The notes below the pieces were generated by a model, which worked only from the letters and a program-made list of their open reading frames with translations, had not been told where the DNA came from and did not search any database. A stretch of DNA of 64,000 nucleotides, taken from positions 1 through 64,000 of the forward strand of contig JANXVY010000026.1 in the NCBI GenBank assembly GCA_025351425.1, given 5' to 3'. Positions 56,329-64,000 of the stretch are shown piece by piece (the first letter of the stretch is position 1; the number at the start of each line of letters is the position of its first letter). This DNA is from Hyphomicrobium sp. (GTDB taxonomy: Bacteria; Pseudomonadota; Alphaproteobacteria; Rhizobiales; Hyphomicrobiaceae). The translations under genes were made by a program, and so were the position numbers.

Positions 56329-56892
56329 TCAGAGCCAATTGATGTCGTTGAAGCCGCGCGCAATGTAGCCACCCTTGGAGGCGCTTTCGCCCTCGTAGCC
56401 AAACAGCGGCCAGACCTCCTTCTGGTTGTAGAGAGAAACAACGAGATCACCGCGCAGCTTCTTGAATAGGGCGCCGTCGGAAACTTTCTTCAACAGCGCC
56501 ACGCGTTCGGCTTCCCAACCGACTTGTGCGTAGGCGACGCGATGTGCGGACTTGGCTGCATCGTCGAGCCTCAGCACGCCAGAGTCGATGATGGCCTTGA
56601 GCTTCGGGTCGGTGGCAGCCTTTTCGCCATAGGGCTTGCACGCAAGGGCATAGAACTTGTCCGCCAGCTGATCGTGGGGGAAGATATCGCGCGCCATTTT
56701 GATGAGCGTGCGCATTTGTTCGGGCGTTAGGCCCTTTGCTTCCAGTCCCCAGGCTTCCGTGGTGTGTATGACTGCCGTTCCCGTAATCGTCATCAGCGCG
56801 ACCGCTGAGGCGGCGGACCCACTCAGAAACTGGCGCCGGTCAATCGAGGCTTTTGTGGCTTGCGGCGCAACATGGGTGTGTTTGTCGTTCAT
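56329..56892 (-). CDS. Gluconate 2-dehydrogenase subunit 3 family protein (Tat-exported)
   Basis: This 187-residue gamma subunit carries a twin-arginine signal (IDRRQFLSGSAASAVALMTITGTAV), followed by the subunit-3 domain (LTPEQMRTLIKMARDIFPHDQLADKFYA). In glucose, gluconate and fructose dehydrogenases this subunit helps the catalytic subunit fold and takes it through the Tat system. It is 85 bases upstream of the GMC gene on the same strand and clearly forms its complex. Confidence 0.9.
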   Translation of the reverse strand: MNDKHTHVAPQATKASIDRRQFLSGSAASAVALMTITGTAVIHTTEAWGLEAKGLTPEQMRTLIKMARDIFPHDQLADKFYALACKPYGEKAATDPKLKAIIDSGVLRLDDAAKSAHRVAYAQVGWEAERVALLKKVSDGALFKKLRGDLVVSLYNQKEVWPLFGYEGESASKGGYIARGFNDINWL

Positions 56893-57259
56893 TTGAGACG
56901 TTCTCCCTGATTTTTTTCATTGATTGGTGTTCTGCCGGCATTGGCGATGGCGGACCTCCCCGCCTAGTTTTGGGGCGTGGCTGCCAGGAGCGAAGGTTGG
57001 GATTGTCGGGGGCAAGAGGCGGGGCGCAGTCCGCCAATAGTCCATTCATGGCCGCCGCATGCAGGCTACAGGGTTGTCGTCGGCCAGAACCGCTACGGCT
57101 GATAAAGTCCATGTGGCAAGACTACGCTCAAGCCTGCGCGCCGCAGGTAGTAGGCCGCTACTACGTGCGACATTCTGGCGGATATTTTTGAACCGGTCTT
57201 GCGGGTGCCCCAGCTATTGCCTGCGCGCATTTTTTTTCACCGCCCCAAACCGGTCCGAC
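56893..57259. other. Gene-free stretch with one strong hairpin
   Basis: No supported gene lies in these 367 bases. They contain the promoter side of the dehydrogenase operon and a 28-base hairpin at 57142-57169. The frames open across it change composition and have no start signals. Confidence 0.55.
57142..57169. repeat. GTAGTAG/CTACTAC hairpin
   Basis: CGCA-G-GTAGTAG and CTACTAC-G-TGCG pair around a GCCG loop, with one G-G mismatch. There is no T-run, so it is probably not a terminator. No second copy was noticed in the window. Confidence 0.4.
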
Positions 57260-57595
57260 TCAAACCGGTTCGTGATGGGGCTGAGCAAACTCGCGCAAGG
57301 AAATGGCCGCCGGGCGACGGGCGCCTGTGGAGTCACGAATTTCGCTCACATACCGCAGGCAAGAGCAGCGCACCAACGACGCAAAATTCCCACAATGGCC
57401 ATGAAGCTCGAGCACTTCCTCGTGCAGCGCATTCAAGAACTTGGGGAGCGGCACGCCTTGATGGGCAGCGATTTCTTCGAGGATGTCCCAGAACGCGCGC
57501 TCAAGCCTGATCGAGGTCGCGTGCCCGCCGAGCCGGATCGAGCGCGTTTCGGGCTGATAGGAGGAGACTGGCTGATTAGCGAACACTCGACACAT
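57260..57595 (-). CDS. Ribbon-helix-helix domain protein (RHH_4 type)
   Basis: The 111-residue protein matches the alphaproteobacterial RHH_4 family: TRSIRLGGHATSIRLERAFWDILEEIAAHQGVPLPKFLNALHEEV is the beta-strand/helix/helix DNA-binding unit. LVRCSCLRYV is its usual end, and the last about 25 residues are extra. ATG 57595 has GAGAG at good distance; ATG 57610 is possible. Its targets are unknown; relatives are small regulators often encoded alone. Confidence 0.82.
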   Translation of the reverse strand: MCRVFANQPVSSYQPETRSIRLGGHATSIRLERAFWDILEEIAAHQGVPLPKFLNALHEEVLELHGHCGNFASLVRCSCLRYVSEIRDSTGARRPAAISLREFAQPHHEPV

Positions 57596-57722
57596 CGTGC
57601 GGGCTCTCATTCTGCAGATCGTCCAGTCTCCATGCTAATCTACCCTACACTGCGGTCAACGACTAATAGGCAGCATTGTTAGCAGCTGCGAAGCCCGCAT
57701 GTGCGAGGCCACGCGCCAGCCG

Positions 57723-58358
57723 TCAGACGATGCACGCGACGCCCGTACCACGCAGGCCGCAATAGCCGTGAGGCACCTTGGCCAGGTACTGCTGGTGATA
57801 CTCTTCCGCAAAATAGAATGGCGGAGCCGCCATGATTTCGGTCGTGATCGGGCGCAGTCCGTGGCCGGCGAGCGCCTTGCCATAGGCATCACGCGATGAC
57901 TGCGCTGCTTCCAGCTGGGCCGGTGTGGTCGTATAGATCCCCGACCGGTATTGGGTGCCGACATCGTTGCCCTGGCGCATGCCCTGGGTCGGGTCATGGC
58001 ATTCCCAGAACACCTTCAGAAGTTCGGCCAACGGAAGCACCTCTGGCATGAAGACGATGCTCACCACCTCGTTGTGACCGGTCTTGCCGGTGCAGACCTC
58101 CTCGTAAGTCGGATTGGGCGTGAAGCCGCCAGCATAACCCGCCGCTGTGATCCAAATGCCGGAGCCCAATTGCCAGAACTTGCGTTCAGCGCCCCAAAAA
58201 CAGCCCAGGCCGAAAAAGACCTCTTCGGTGTCAGTCGGATAGGGACCCTTTAACGGCCGACTGAAAATGTAATGTTCGGCTGCGGTTGGAATAGGAGTTG
58301 CTCTGCCGGGAAGTGCTGAGCCGGGAGCCGGCAATTGCGTCTTTTTGCTTGCGAACAC
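57723..58358 (-). CDS. msrA: Peptide methionine-(S)-S-oxide reductase MsrA
   Basis: MsrA repairs oxidised methionine. The catalytic motif GCFWGAE is intact and HGYCG near the C-terminus supplies a recycling cysteine. The 211-residue length includes an N-terminal extension of about 45 residues, as in other alphaproteobacterial forms, with no obvious signal peptide. Translation starts at GTG with GGAGG seven bases upstream. It is monocistronic. Confidence 0.96.
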   Translation of the reverse strand: MFASKKTQLPAPGSALPGRATPIPTAAEHYIFSRPLKGPYPTDTEEVFFGLGCFWGAERKFWQLGSGIWITAAGYAGGFTPNPTYEEVCTGKTGHNEVVSIVFMPEVLPLAELLKVFWECHDPTQGMRQGNDVGTQYRSGIYTTTPAQLEAAQSSRDAYGKALAGHGLRPITTEIMAAPPFYFAEEYHQQYLAKVPHGYCGLRGTGVACIV

Positions 58359-58483
58359 GATGGTACCTCCTGCCGCGGATCATTATCGCCGCGTGTCATA
58401 CAATGGTACCCAAGCCTACGAGGACCGGGTCTTTTTGTTACTTATCGTTGCTGAACCCGGTACGTTGCGCGCCGGGCTTCGGG

Positions 58484-58891
58484 TCAGTTCGCGAAAATAT
58501 TCACGCGCTGGCGGTGGCGGCCGAGATAGCCAAACAGCAGTCCGAGGACGGTAAAGAAAACGAATGAGGGCAGCCGGAGTGGCGCCGAAAAAGCATTCCA
58601 GATCCACGGGCGGGTCCGGTTCACAAGGAATGATTGCACGGTTTCTAGCGAAGCGGGGGCGAGTTGGTGCCAGTTCTCGATGACAGCCGTCGGCTCAAAA
58701 CTGCGTTGCCGGCTGAGACTGCCAGGCCCCATGTCGGAGGCCAGTGCGACGGCCGCAACGATCAAGCAAATGCCGGCCAGCGCTCGCGATAGCGGAACGG
58801 CGATTGTCACCAGAACGCCTCCGACGGCGCGCAACAGCGGCAACGTGAGCAGCCGCGCCAAGCTTGCCAGCATGCGCATCAGCGACGCCAT
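58484..58891 (-). CDS. Small membrane protein of unknown function
   Basis: The 135-residue protein starts at an ATG with GAGGA about nine bases upstream; the longer frame to 59134 lacks a start signal. It has a long N-terminal hydrophobic segment (LLRAVGGVLVTIAVPLSRALAGICLIVAAVALASD), a soluble loop of about 60 residues and a C-terminal helix (LPSFVFFTVLGLLFGYLGR) followed by basic residues. No family is recognised. Confidence 0.65.
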   Translation of the reverse strand: MASLMRMLASLARLLTLPLLRAVGGVLVTIAVPLSRALAGICLIVAAVALASDMGPGSLSRQRSFEPTAVIENWHQLAPASLETVQSFLVNRTRPWIWNAFSAPLRLPSFVFFTVLGLLFGYLGRHRQRVNIFAN

Positions 58892-59278
58892 GATCAGGTC
58901 CTCATTCCAAGCGCTGCCGCGTTGCCTTTTGCCGCAGCCGTCGGAGAGCGCCGACAGCCCCGCGGCTTCAAGGCTCCCGGAATGGTTAGCCGTGTTTGCT
59001 CGGTTGTTGCAAGCGTTGCTCTCGCGTTGGCAAACGGTTGCCTCCAAACGCGCAAACCATTGCGTCCGGCGCGACCTGTACCGGCGGTTGGCCGGTGCGA
59101 GGGGTATTGCGCAGCCTGCTTGCTCGCAAAACAAACGAGGTCACAGCCTCTTGCATTTTGCTCGCCCGGATTTGCGGTTTCAAATCCCATCGGATGGTCC
59201 GCTTGCGCGGCGCTTCTTTCAGACTATAACGAGCGACTCGTGCGTCGTTGGGCACTGCCCGAGCGATGCTTCGAGAGC

Positions 59279-59711
<433 letters not shown>

Positions 59712-59727
<16 letters not shown>

Positions 59728-59752
59728 TCAGGCCGTCTGATCGTCGATGGTG
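59712..59752. terminator. Hairpin across the end of the Crp/Fnr regulator gene
   Basis: CACCATCGACG (59712-59722) pairs perfectly with 59742-59752, the latter inside the last codons of the regulator gene. It may end or protect the leftward transcript. No T-run follows, so intrinsic termination is doubtful. Confidence 0.4.
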
Positions 59753-60426
59753 GCGCTTGGCTGAGCAAGCTTTCGTAGGGCCTCGACATCCGAGAACTCA
59801 ATCCGCGCGCCCTGGACGGCAACTTCGTAGGGTGCGAGCGCCGCAAACGAACGCGACAAGACTTCCGGCGCCATTCCCAATCTGGCCGCTAACACCTTCT
59901 TGTCGAATGGGAGCTCGAATTTTCCTTTCGAGCCCGTTTCCGCATTACGAACCAGCAGCCAATTTGCCAGCCGTTCGAGGTTCGACCTTAGCTTCTGGTT
60001 CTTTAGTTCTTTGACGAGGTAGCGGTAGGAAACGGCCAACTCGGCTGCCAGCGCACGCGAGAAGGCGGCGTCCTGTGCAAAGCTTGCCCTTACGGCGTCC
60101 GCTGGCAGCATGAGGACACGCGTTGCTGTCAGTGTGCGGGCCGACTTCAGGTAACGCCTGTCGAGCAGCACAGCAGCGGCGATGTAGCTCTGGCCCGGCC
60201 CACATACTCCAACAGTTGTTTCCCGGTCGCGGTAGGCCGCAAACAGCTCTACCTGGCCCTCCACGATGATGTGAAGAAAATCGGGTGGCTCATTTTCACT
60301 TACGAGTTCCACCTGTGCGGGAAAACGCTGCAAAAACGCTCCCCGCAGCATATTGGCGACCTGCACGTCATCGACACCGTCGAACAATGGCAGTTGACGG
60401 GCCTGTTCCAAATCCTCGGTTCGCAT
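59728..60426 (-). CDS. Crp/Fnr-family regulator (NarR/Dnr-like)
   Basis: The 232-residue protein has an N-terminal cyclic-nucleotide-type sensor domain (residues about 15-130), a dimer helix and a C-terminal helix-turn-helix. It lacks the N-terminal cysteine cluster of FNR, so it should not sense oxygen through a [4Fe-4S] centre; Dnr/NNR/NarR-type sensing of NO or nitrate/nitrite is more likely. The recognition helix contains EVLSR, the E-x-x-S-R pattern that reads TTGAT half-sites, and a perfect TTGAT-N4-ATCAA lies in its own promoter region. It diverges from narK. Confidence 0.9.
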   Translation of the reverse strand: MRTEDLEQARQLPLFDGVDDVQVANMLRGAFLQRFPAQVELVSENEPPDFLHIIVEGQVELFAAYRDRETTVGVCGPGQSYIAAAVLLDRRYLKSARTLTATRVLMLPADAVRASFAQDAAFSRALAAELAVSYRYLVKELKNQKLRSNLERLANWLLVRNAETGSKGKFELPFDKKVLAARLGMAPEVLSRSFAALAPYEVAVQGARIEFSDVEALRKLAQPSATIDDQTA

Positions 60427-60473
60427 GCATCACTCCCTGATTTCGAACTTGGCACACGACGTCGGCGCTAGAA

Positions 60474-60487
60474 TTGATTTTTATCAA
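60474..60487. promoter_or_regulatory. Perfect FNR-type box between regulator gene and narK
   Basis: TTGAT-TTTT-ATCAA matches the FNR/Dnr consensus exactly. Its centre is 54 bases before the regulator start and about 200 bases before narK. A class II narK promoter would begin near 60522, with the AT-rich block at 60505-60517 serving as the -10 region. Confidence 0.75.
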
Positions 60488-60677
60488 GCGAAAGTTTGCA
60501 GACATTATTTTTTATCCTGACAGTTCGTTCCGCACTCTTTGAGCATCGTTCCAAGCTGCCTTGAATCGACGGATCCTTGTGATCAGTTTGACAAGCGTCA
60601 AGGGCGCAGTCCGCCTCCAAACAGATCGTCGCCCGGCGTCCATGAGCGACGCTTCGACCGCATTCCGGGGGCAGCCA

Positions 60678-63440
60678 ATGATCAGCACCGCTATCGACAA
60701 ATCCGGCCAGAGCCACGCGCTCTGGCTATCGACGTTTGCCTTTACGGTGTGCTTCGCGGTGTGGACGATCTTCGCAATTATTGGCATCCAGATCAAAAAG
60801 GACCTGGGGCTTTCCGAGACGCAGTTCGGCCTGTTGGTGGGCACGCCGATCCTGACCGGTTCGCTGATCCGACTGATCCTCGGCATCTGGGCCGACCAGT
60901 ATGGCGGTCGCGTGGTGTTGACCCTCACCATGCTCTCGGCCGCCGTAATGACGGTGTTGCTGACCCAGGCCTATGACTATCCGACGTTCCTGCTGGCGGC
61001 CCTTGGCGTCGGCATCGCAGGCGGCTCGTTCTCGATCGGCATAGCCTACGTCTCGAAGTGGTTTCCCAAGGAGAAGCAGGGCACCGCGCTTGGCATTTTC
61101 GGCGCGGGCAACGTGGGCGCTGCCATCACCAAGTTTGCAGCCCCCACCGTCATGGTCACCTATGGCTGGAAGGCGGTCGCCCTCTATTGGGCCGCAGCAC
61201 TCGCCGCGACCGCGGTCATCTTTTTTCTATTCACCAAGGACGATCCCGACCTGGCGCGCCGCCGCGCGTCCGGCGAAAAGCCCGAGCCCCTGGCGGCGAT
61301 GCTGGAGCCCTTGAAGAACATCCAGGTCTGGCGCTTCTCGCTCTATTATTTCTTTGTATTCGGGGCCTTCGTGGCTCTGGCTCTTTGGTTGCCCCGCTAC
61401 CTGATGGGCGTCTACGGCCTCGACATCGCGACCGCCGGCATGATCGGCGCCGCGTATTCAGTTCCCGCCTCGCTGTTCCGGGCTTACGGCGGCCACTTGT
61501 CCGATAAGTTCGGCGCCCGAACGATCATGTACTGGACGTTCCTGGTCTCGGTCGTTTGCACTTTCATATTGTCGTACCCGCCAACCCAATATGTCGTTCA
61601 AGGGATTCGCGGGCCGGTGACGTTCTCGCTCTCGATGAGCGTTGCGGGGTTCATGGTCGTCACCTTCGTACTCGGGTTCTTCATGAGCCTGGGCAAAGCG
61701 GCCGTCTACAAGCACATTCCCGTCTATTATCCTGACCGGGTTGGCGCAGTCGGCGGTGTGGTTGGTCTTGTCGGGGGCCTGGGCGGCTTCATCCTTCCGA
61801 TCGCCTTCGGGGTTTTGAACGACCTCACTGGGATCTGGCAGAGCTGCTTCTGGCTGCTATTCGTCATCGTAAGCATGTCACTCGTCTGGATGCACTTCGC
61901 GATCCGCCACATGGAGGCGACCGCCGCAGCCGCCGGCATACCTGTCGGGGCATTGCCCGAGTTGCCGGAAATGCAACCCCTGCACGGAAGCGAACACTCG
62001 GGCGCCCTTGGCGCATCGGCTGCCATTGCCGATTGGCGTCCCGAGGACAAGAGCTTCTGGGAGAGGAGCGGCCGTGCCGTTGCGCGCCGCAATCTCTGGA
62101 TTTCGGTGCCCTGCCTGCTCCTCTCCTTCGCGGTCTGGATGGTCTGGTCAGTCGTCGTCGCCAAACTGCCTAGCGTCGGCTTTGCCTTTAACAACGAGCA
62201 ACTTTTCTGGCTGGCCTCGCTGCCGGGGTTGTCCGGCGCGACGCTGCGTATCTTCTATAGCTTCATGCCGGCGATGTTCGGCGGCAGGCTGTGGACGACG
62301 CTGACCACCTGGTCGTTGCTGATCCCCGCGCTCGGCATGGGCTACGCGGTGCAGAACCCGGCCACGCCCTACTGGATCTTCCTCCTGCTCGCGCTGACGT
62401 GCGGGCTCGGCGGCGGTAACTTCGCGTCCTCCATGGCCAACATTTCGTTCTTCTTCCCGAAGGCTGAGAAGGGCAACGCGCTCGCCATCAATGCAGGGCT
62501 CGGCAATCTCGGCGTCAGCGTCGTGCAGTTCGTGGTGCCGCTGGCGATTACGGCGGGGGTGTTCGGCTGGCTTGGCGGCGAGCCGCAAACGGCAACCCAA
62601 GCCGGCGTCAAGACCACGCTCTGGCTGCAGAATGCGGGCTTCGTCTTCGTGCCGTTCATCATAGCATCGGCATTCGCGGCTTGGTTCGGCATGGACGACA
62701 TCGGTACCATGCGAGCCTCGTTCGCCGACCAGTCGGTGATATTCACCCGCACACATAACTGGATCATGTGCTGGCTCTATACGGGCACGTTCGGCTCGTT
62801 CATCGGCTTCTCGGCAGCATTCCCGCTGCTGGCCAAGATCCTGTTCCCCGACGTGAACGTGCTGCAATACGCCTTCCTGGGTCCGCTGGTGGGCGCGCTC
62901 GCCCGTGCGGGCGCTGGCAAGCCGAGCGACCGCTTCGGGGGTGGCCGCATCACCTTCTGGGTCTTCATCGCAATGGCTGTGGGCGTGGTCGGCGTGCTGT
63001 ACGCCATCTCGATCAAGGGCGAACCGTCAGCCTTCCAGGTGTTCTTCGCGAGCTTCCTGTTCCTGTTTGCTGCCTCCGGCGTCGGCAATGCCTCCACTTT
63101 CCAAATGATCCCTGCGATCATGCGCAAGGAAGTGGCGCGCCTTGAACCCGGCCTCACGCCCGCTGAACGGGTCAAACAGTCGGACAAGGAAGCCGCAGCG
63201 ATCATCGGCTTTACCTCGGCCATCGCTGCCTACGGGGCCTTCTTCATCCCCAAGAGCTTCGGCACCTCCATCGCCATGACCGGCGGAGCCGAGGTCGCGC
63301 TCTATGCGTTTCTCGCTTTTTACGTCAGCTGCATCGCCATCACCTGGTGGGTCTACACGCGCCGCGGCGGCCTTCTCTACGACATCGAGCGCGGGCTGAC
63401 GCCGCCACCCGCCAGCGCCACCATGACTGCCGCCGAATAG
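60678..63440 (+). CDS. narK: Fused NarK1-NarK2 nitrate/nitrite transporter
   Basis: The 920-residue protein is two complete MFS transporters in one chain, about 24 membrane helices. The first half (to about residue 425) carries nitrate signatures GIFGAGNVGAAITKF and GVVGLVGGLGGFILP, of the NarK1 type (nitrate/proton symport). The second half has INAGLGNLGVSVVQF and IGFTSAIAAYGAFF, of the NarK2 type (nitrate/nitrite exchange). Paracoccus has the same fusion. ATG 60678 has GGGGG upstream; ATG 60642 is an alternative. It lies directly before narG. Confidence 0.94.
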   Translation: MISTAIDKSGQSHALWLSTFAFTVCFAVWTIFAIIGIQIKKDLGLSETQFGLLVGTPILTGSLIRLILGIWADQYGGRVVLTLTMLSAAVMTVLLTQAYDYPTFLLAALGVGIAGGSFSIGIAYVSKWFPKEKQGTALGIFGAGNVGAAITKFAAPTVMVTYGWKAVALYWAAALAATAVIFFLFTKDDPDLARRRASGEKPEPLAAMLEPLKNIQVWRFSLYYFFVFGAFVALALWLPRYLMGVYGLDIATAGMIGAAYSVPASLFRAYGGHLSDKFGARTIMYWTFLVSVVCTFILSYPPTQYVVQGIRGPVTFSLSMSVAGFMVVTFVLGFFMSLGKAAVYKHIPVYYPDRVGAVGGVVGLVGGLGGFILPIAFGVLNDLTGIWQSCFWLLFVIVSMSLVWMHFAIRHMEATAAAAGIPVGALPELPEMQPLHGSEHSGALGASAAIADWRPEDKSFWERSGRAVARRNLWISVPCLLLSFAVWMVWSVVVAKLPSVGFAFNNEQLFWLASLPGLSGATLRIFYSFMPAMFGGRLWTTLTTWSLLIPALGMGYAVQNPATPYWIFLLLALTCGLGGGNFASSMANISFFFPKAEKGNALAINAGLGNLGVSVVQFVVPLAITAGVFGWLGGEPQTATQAGVKTTLWLQNAGFVFVPFIIASAFAAWFGMDDIGTMRASFADQSVIFTRTHNWIMCWLYTGTFGSFIGFSAAFPLLAKILFPDVNVLQYAFLGPLVGALARAGAGKPSDRFGGGRITFWVFIAMAVGVVGVLYAISIKGEPSAFQVFFASFLFLFAASGVGNASTFQMIPAIMRKEVARLEPGLTPAERVKQSDKEAAAIIGFTSAIAAYGAFFIPKSFGTSIAMTGGAEVALYAFLAFYVSCIAITWWVYTRRGGLLYDIERGLTPPPASATMTAAE

Positions 63441-63466
63441 ATCAAATTTCAGCCGGGGCACACGCC

Positions 63467-64000
63467 ATGAGCCACTTTCTTGAACGTCTCACGTTCTTCA
63501 ACAAGGTCTCAGAACCCTTTTCGAACGGGCATGGGATCACGACGGCGGAGGACCGCCGCTGGGAGGATGGCTATCGCAAACGGTGGCAGCACGACAAGAT
63601 CGTACGCTCGACGCATGGTGCCAACTGCACCGGCTCATGCTCCTGGAAGATCTACGTCAAGGGCGGCATCGTCACCTGGGAAACCCAGCAGACCGACTAT
63701 CCCCGCACTCGCCCAGATCTGCCAAACCATGAGCCGCGCGGATGCTCGCGCGGCGCGTCCTACAGCTGGTACCTGTATTCGGGAAACCGGGTGAAATACC
63801 CACTCGTCCGCTCGCGCCTGATCAAACTGTGGCGCGAGGCGAGGGCGACCCTCACGCCCGTAGCAGCCTGGAAATCCATCGTCGAAAACCCCGACAAGCG
63901 CGCGGCCTACGTCAAGAAGCGCGGCCATGGCGGCTTCGTGCGCGCCCACTGGGACGAGGTAACCGAGATCATCGCCGCCGCCAACGCCTACACAGCCAAG
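63467..64000 (+). CDS. narG: Respiratory nitrate reductase alpha subunit NarG (5' part)
   Basis: The first 178 residues of NarG are present; the gene runs off the window. The typical start MSHFLERLTFFNKVSEPFSNGHG is followed by EDRRWEDGYRKRWQHDKIVRSTHG. The HGANCTGSC segment gives the His and first two Cys ligands of the FS0 [4Fe-4S] cluster, and RGCSRGAS gives the last Cys. It reduces nitrate on the cytoplasmic side as part of NarGHI. GGGG lies before the ATG, and the gap to narK is 26 bases, so they form one operon. Confidence 0.97.
   Translation, partial: MSHFLERLTFFNKVSEPFSNGHGITTAEDRRWEDGYRKRWQHDKIVRSTHGANCTGSCSWKIYVKGGIVTWETQQTDYPRTRPDLPNHEPRGCSRGASYSWYLYSGNRVKYPLVRSRLIKLWREARATLTPVAAWKSIVENPDKRAAYVKKRGHGGFVRAHWDEVTEIIAAANAYTAK

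Noticed and set aside
57059-57682. 207-codon rightward frame over the ribbon-helix-helix gene
   Set aside because: It is antisense to a clear RHH_4 gene and lacks a start signal or domain.

Overview
This is a high-GC chromosomal stretch of an alphaproteobacterium, most likely of the order Hyphomicrobiales (Rhizobiales). The inference rests on the orders purH / heparinase II-III / rsmB and thioredoxin-TPR / LonN / Trm112-like, an ATP-dependent PEP carboxykinase, an SDHAF4-type protein, a large ribbon-helix-helix protein, a near-consensus Irr (ICE) motif, and short two-hairpin intergenic repeats of a kind common in that order. No 16S rRNA is present, so the genus cannot be fixed.

Layout. 1-21.5 kb is mostly housekeeping: pirin; a redox/proteostasis operon (thioredoxin-TPR, LonN, Trm112-like); tRNA-Gly(GCC); a ParA-type ATPase; a LemA-TPM-TPM operon with an MFS exporter; purH, heparinase-like, rsmB; SDHAF4; a Tad-type vWA protein; acsA and pckA. 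21.7-25.6 kb encodes a type I secretion ABC/HlyD pair with no substrate in sight. 25.6-31.6 kb is a divergon around a candidate Irr box: leftward piuC, a BtuF-like binding protein, an FAD oxidoreductase, an MnmM-like methyltransferase and a four-helix protein; rightward a secreted protein and a di-heme peroxidase fused to an amicyanin-like cupredoxin.

31.6-49.8 kb is an exopolysaccharide locus: a 1144-aa secreted carbohydrate-type protein, one GT2 and three GT4 glycosyltransferases, a Walker-A-less BY-kinase relative, a Wza/ExoF-like exporter, Wzz, a Wzy/WaaL-like polymerase and the initiating sugar phosphotransferase. No Wzx flippase is seen. The locus is interrupted by a 2.7-kb IS1-type element (44354-47061) with 21-bp perfect inverted repeats and an 8-bp target duplication. 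It carries four passenger genes, including a ClpP-fold serine protease of the SDH type. A perfect FNR/FixK box lies upstream of the initiating transferase.

49.8-64 kb holds a four-gene archaic chaperone-usher (Csu-type) pilus operon, a periplasmic-type GMC dehydrogenase with a [3Fe-4S] motif and its Tat-exported small subunit, a ribbon-helix-helix protein, msrA, tRNA-Ser(GGA), a Crp/Fnr regulator, a perfect FNR box, a fused NarK1-NarK2 nitrate transporter, and the start of narG, cut by the window edge.

Themes: surface and biofilm functions (EPS, Csu pili, type I secretion) sit beside anaerobic nitrate respiration, and shared TTGAT-N4-ATCAA sites suggest that oxygen or nitrogen-oxide signals control both.
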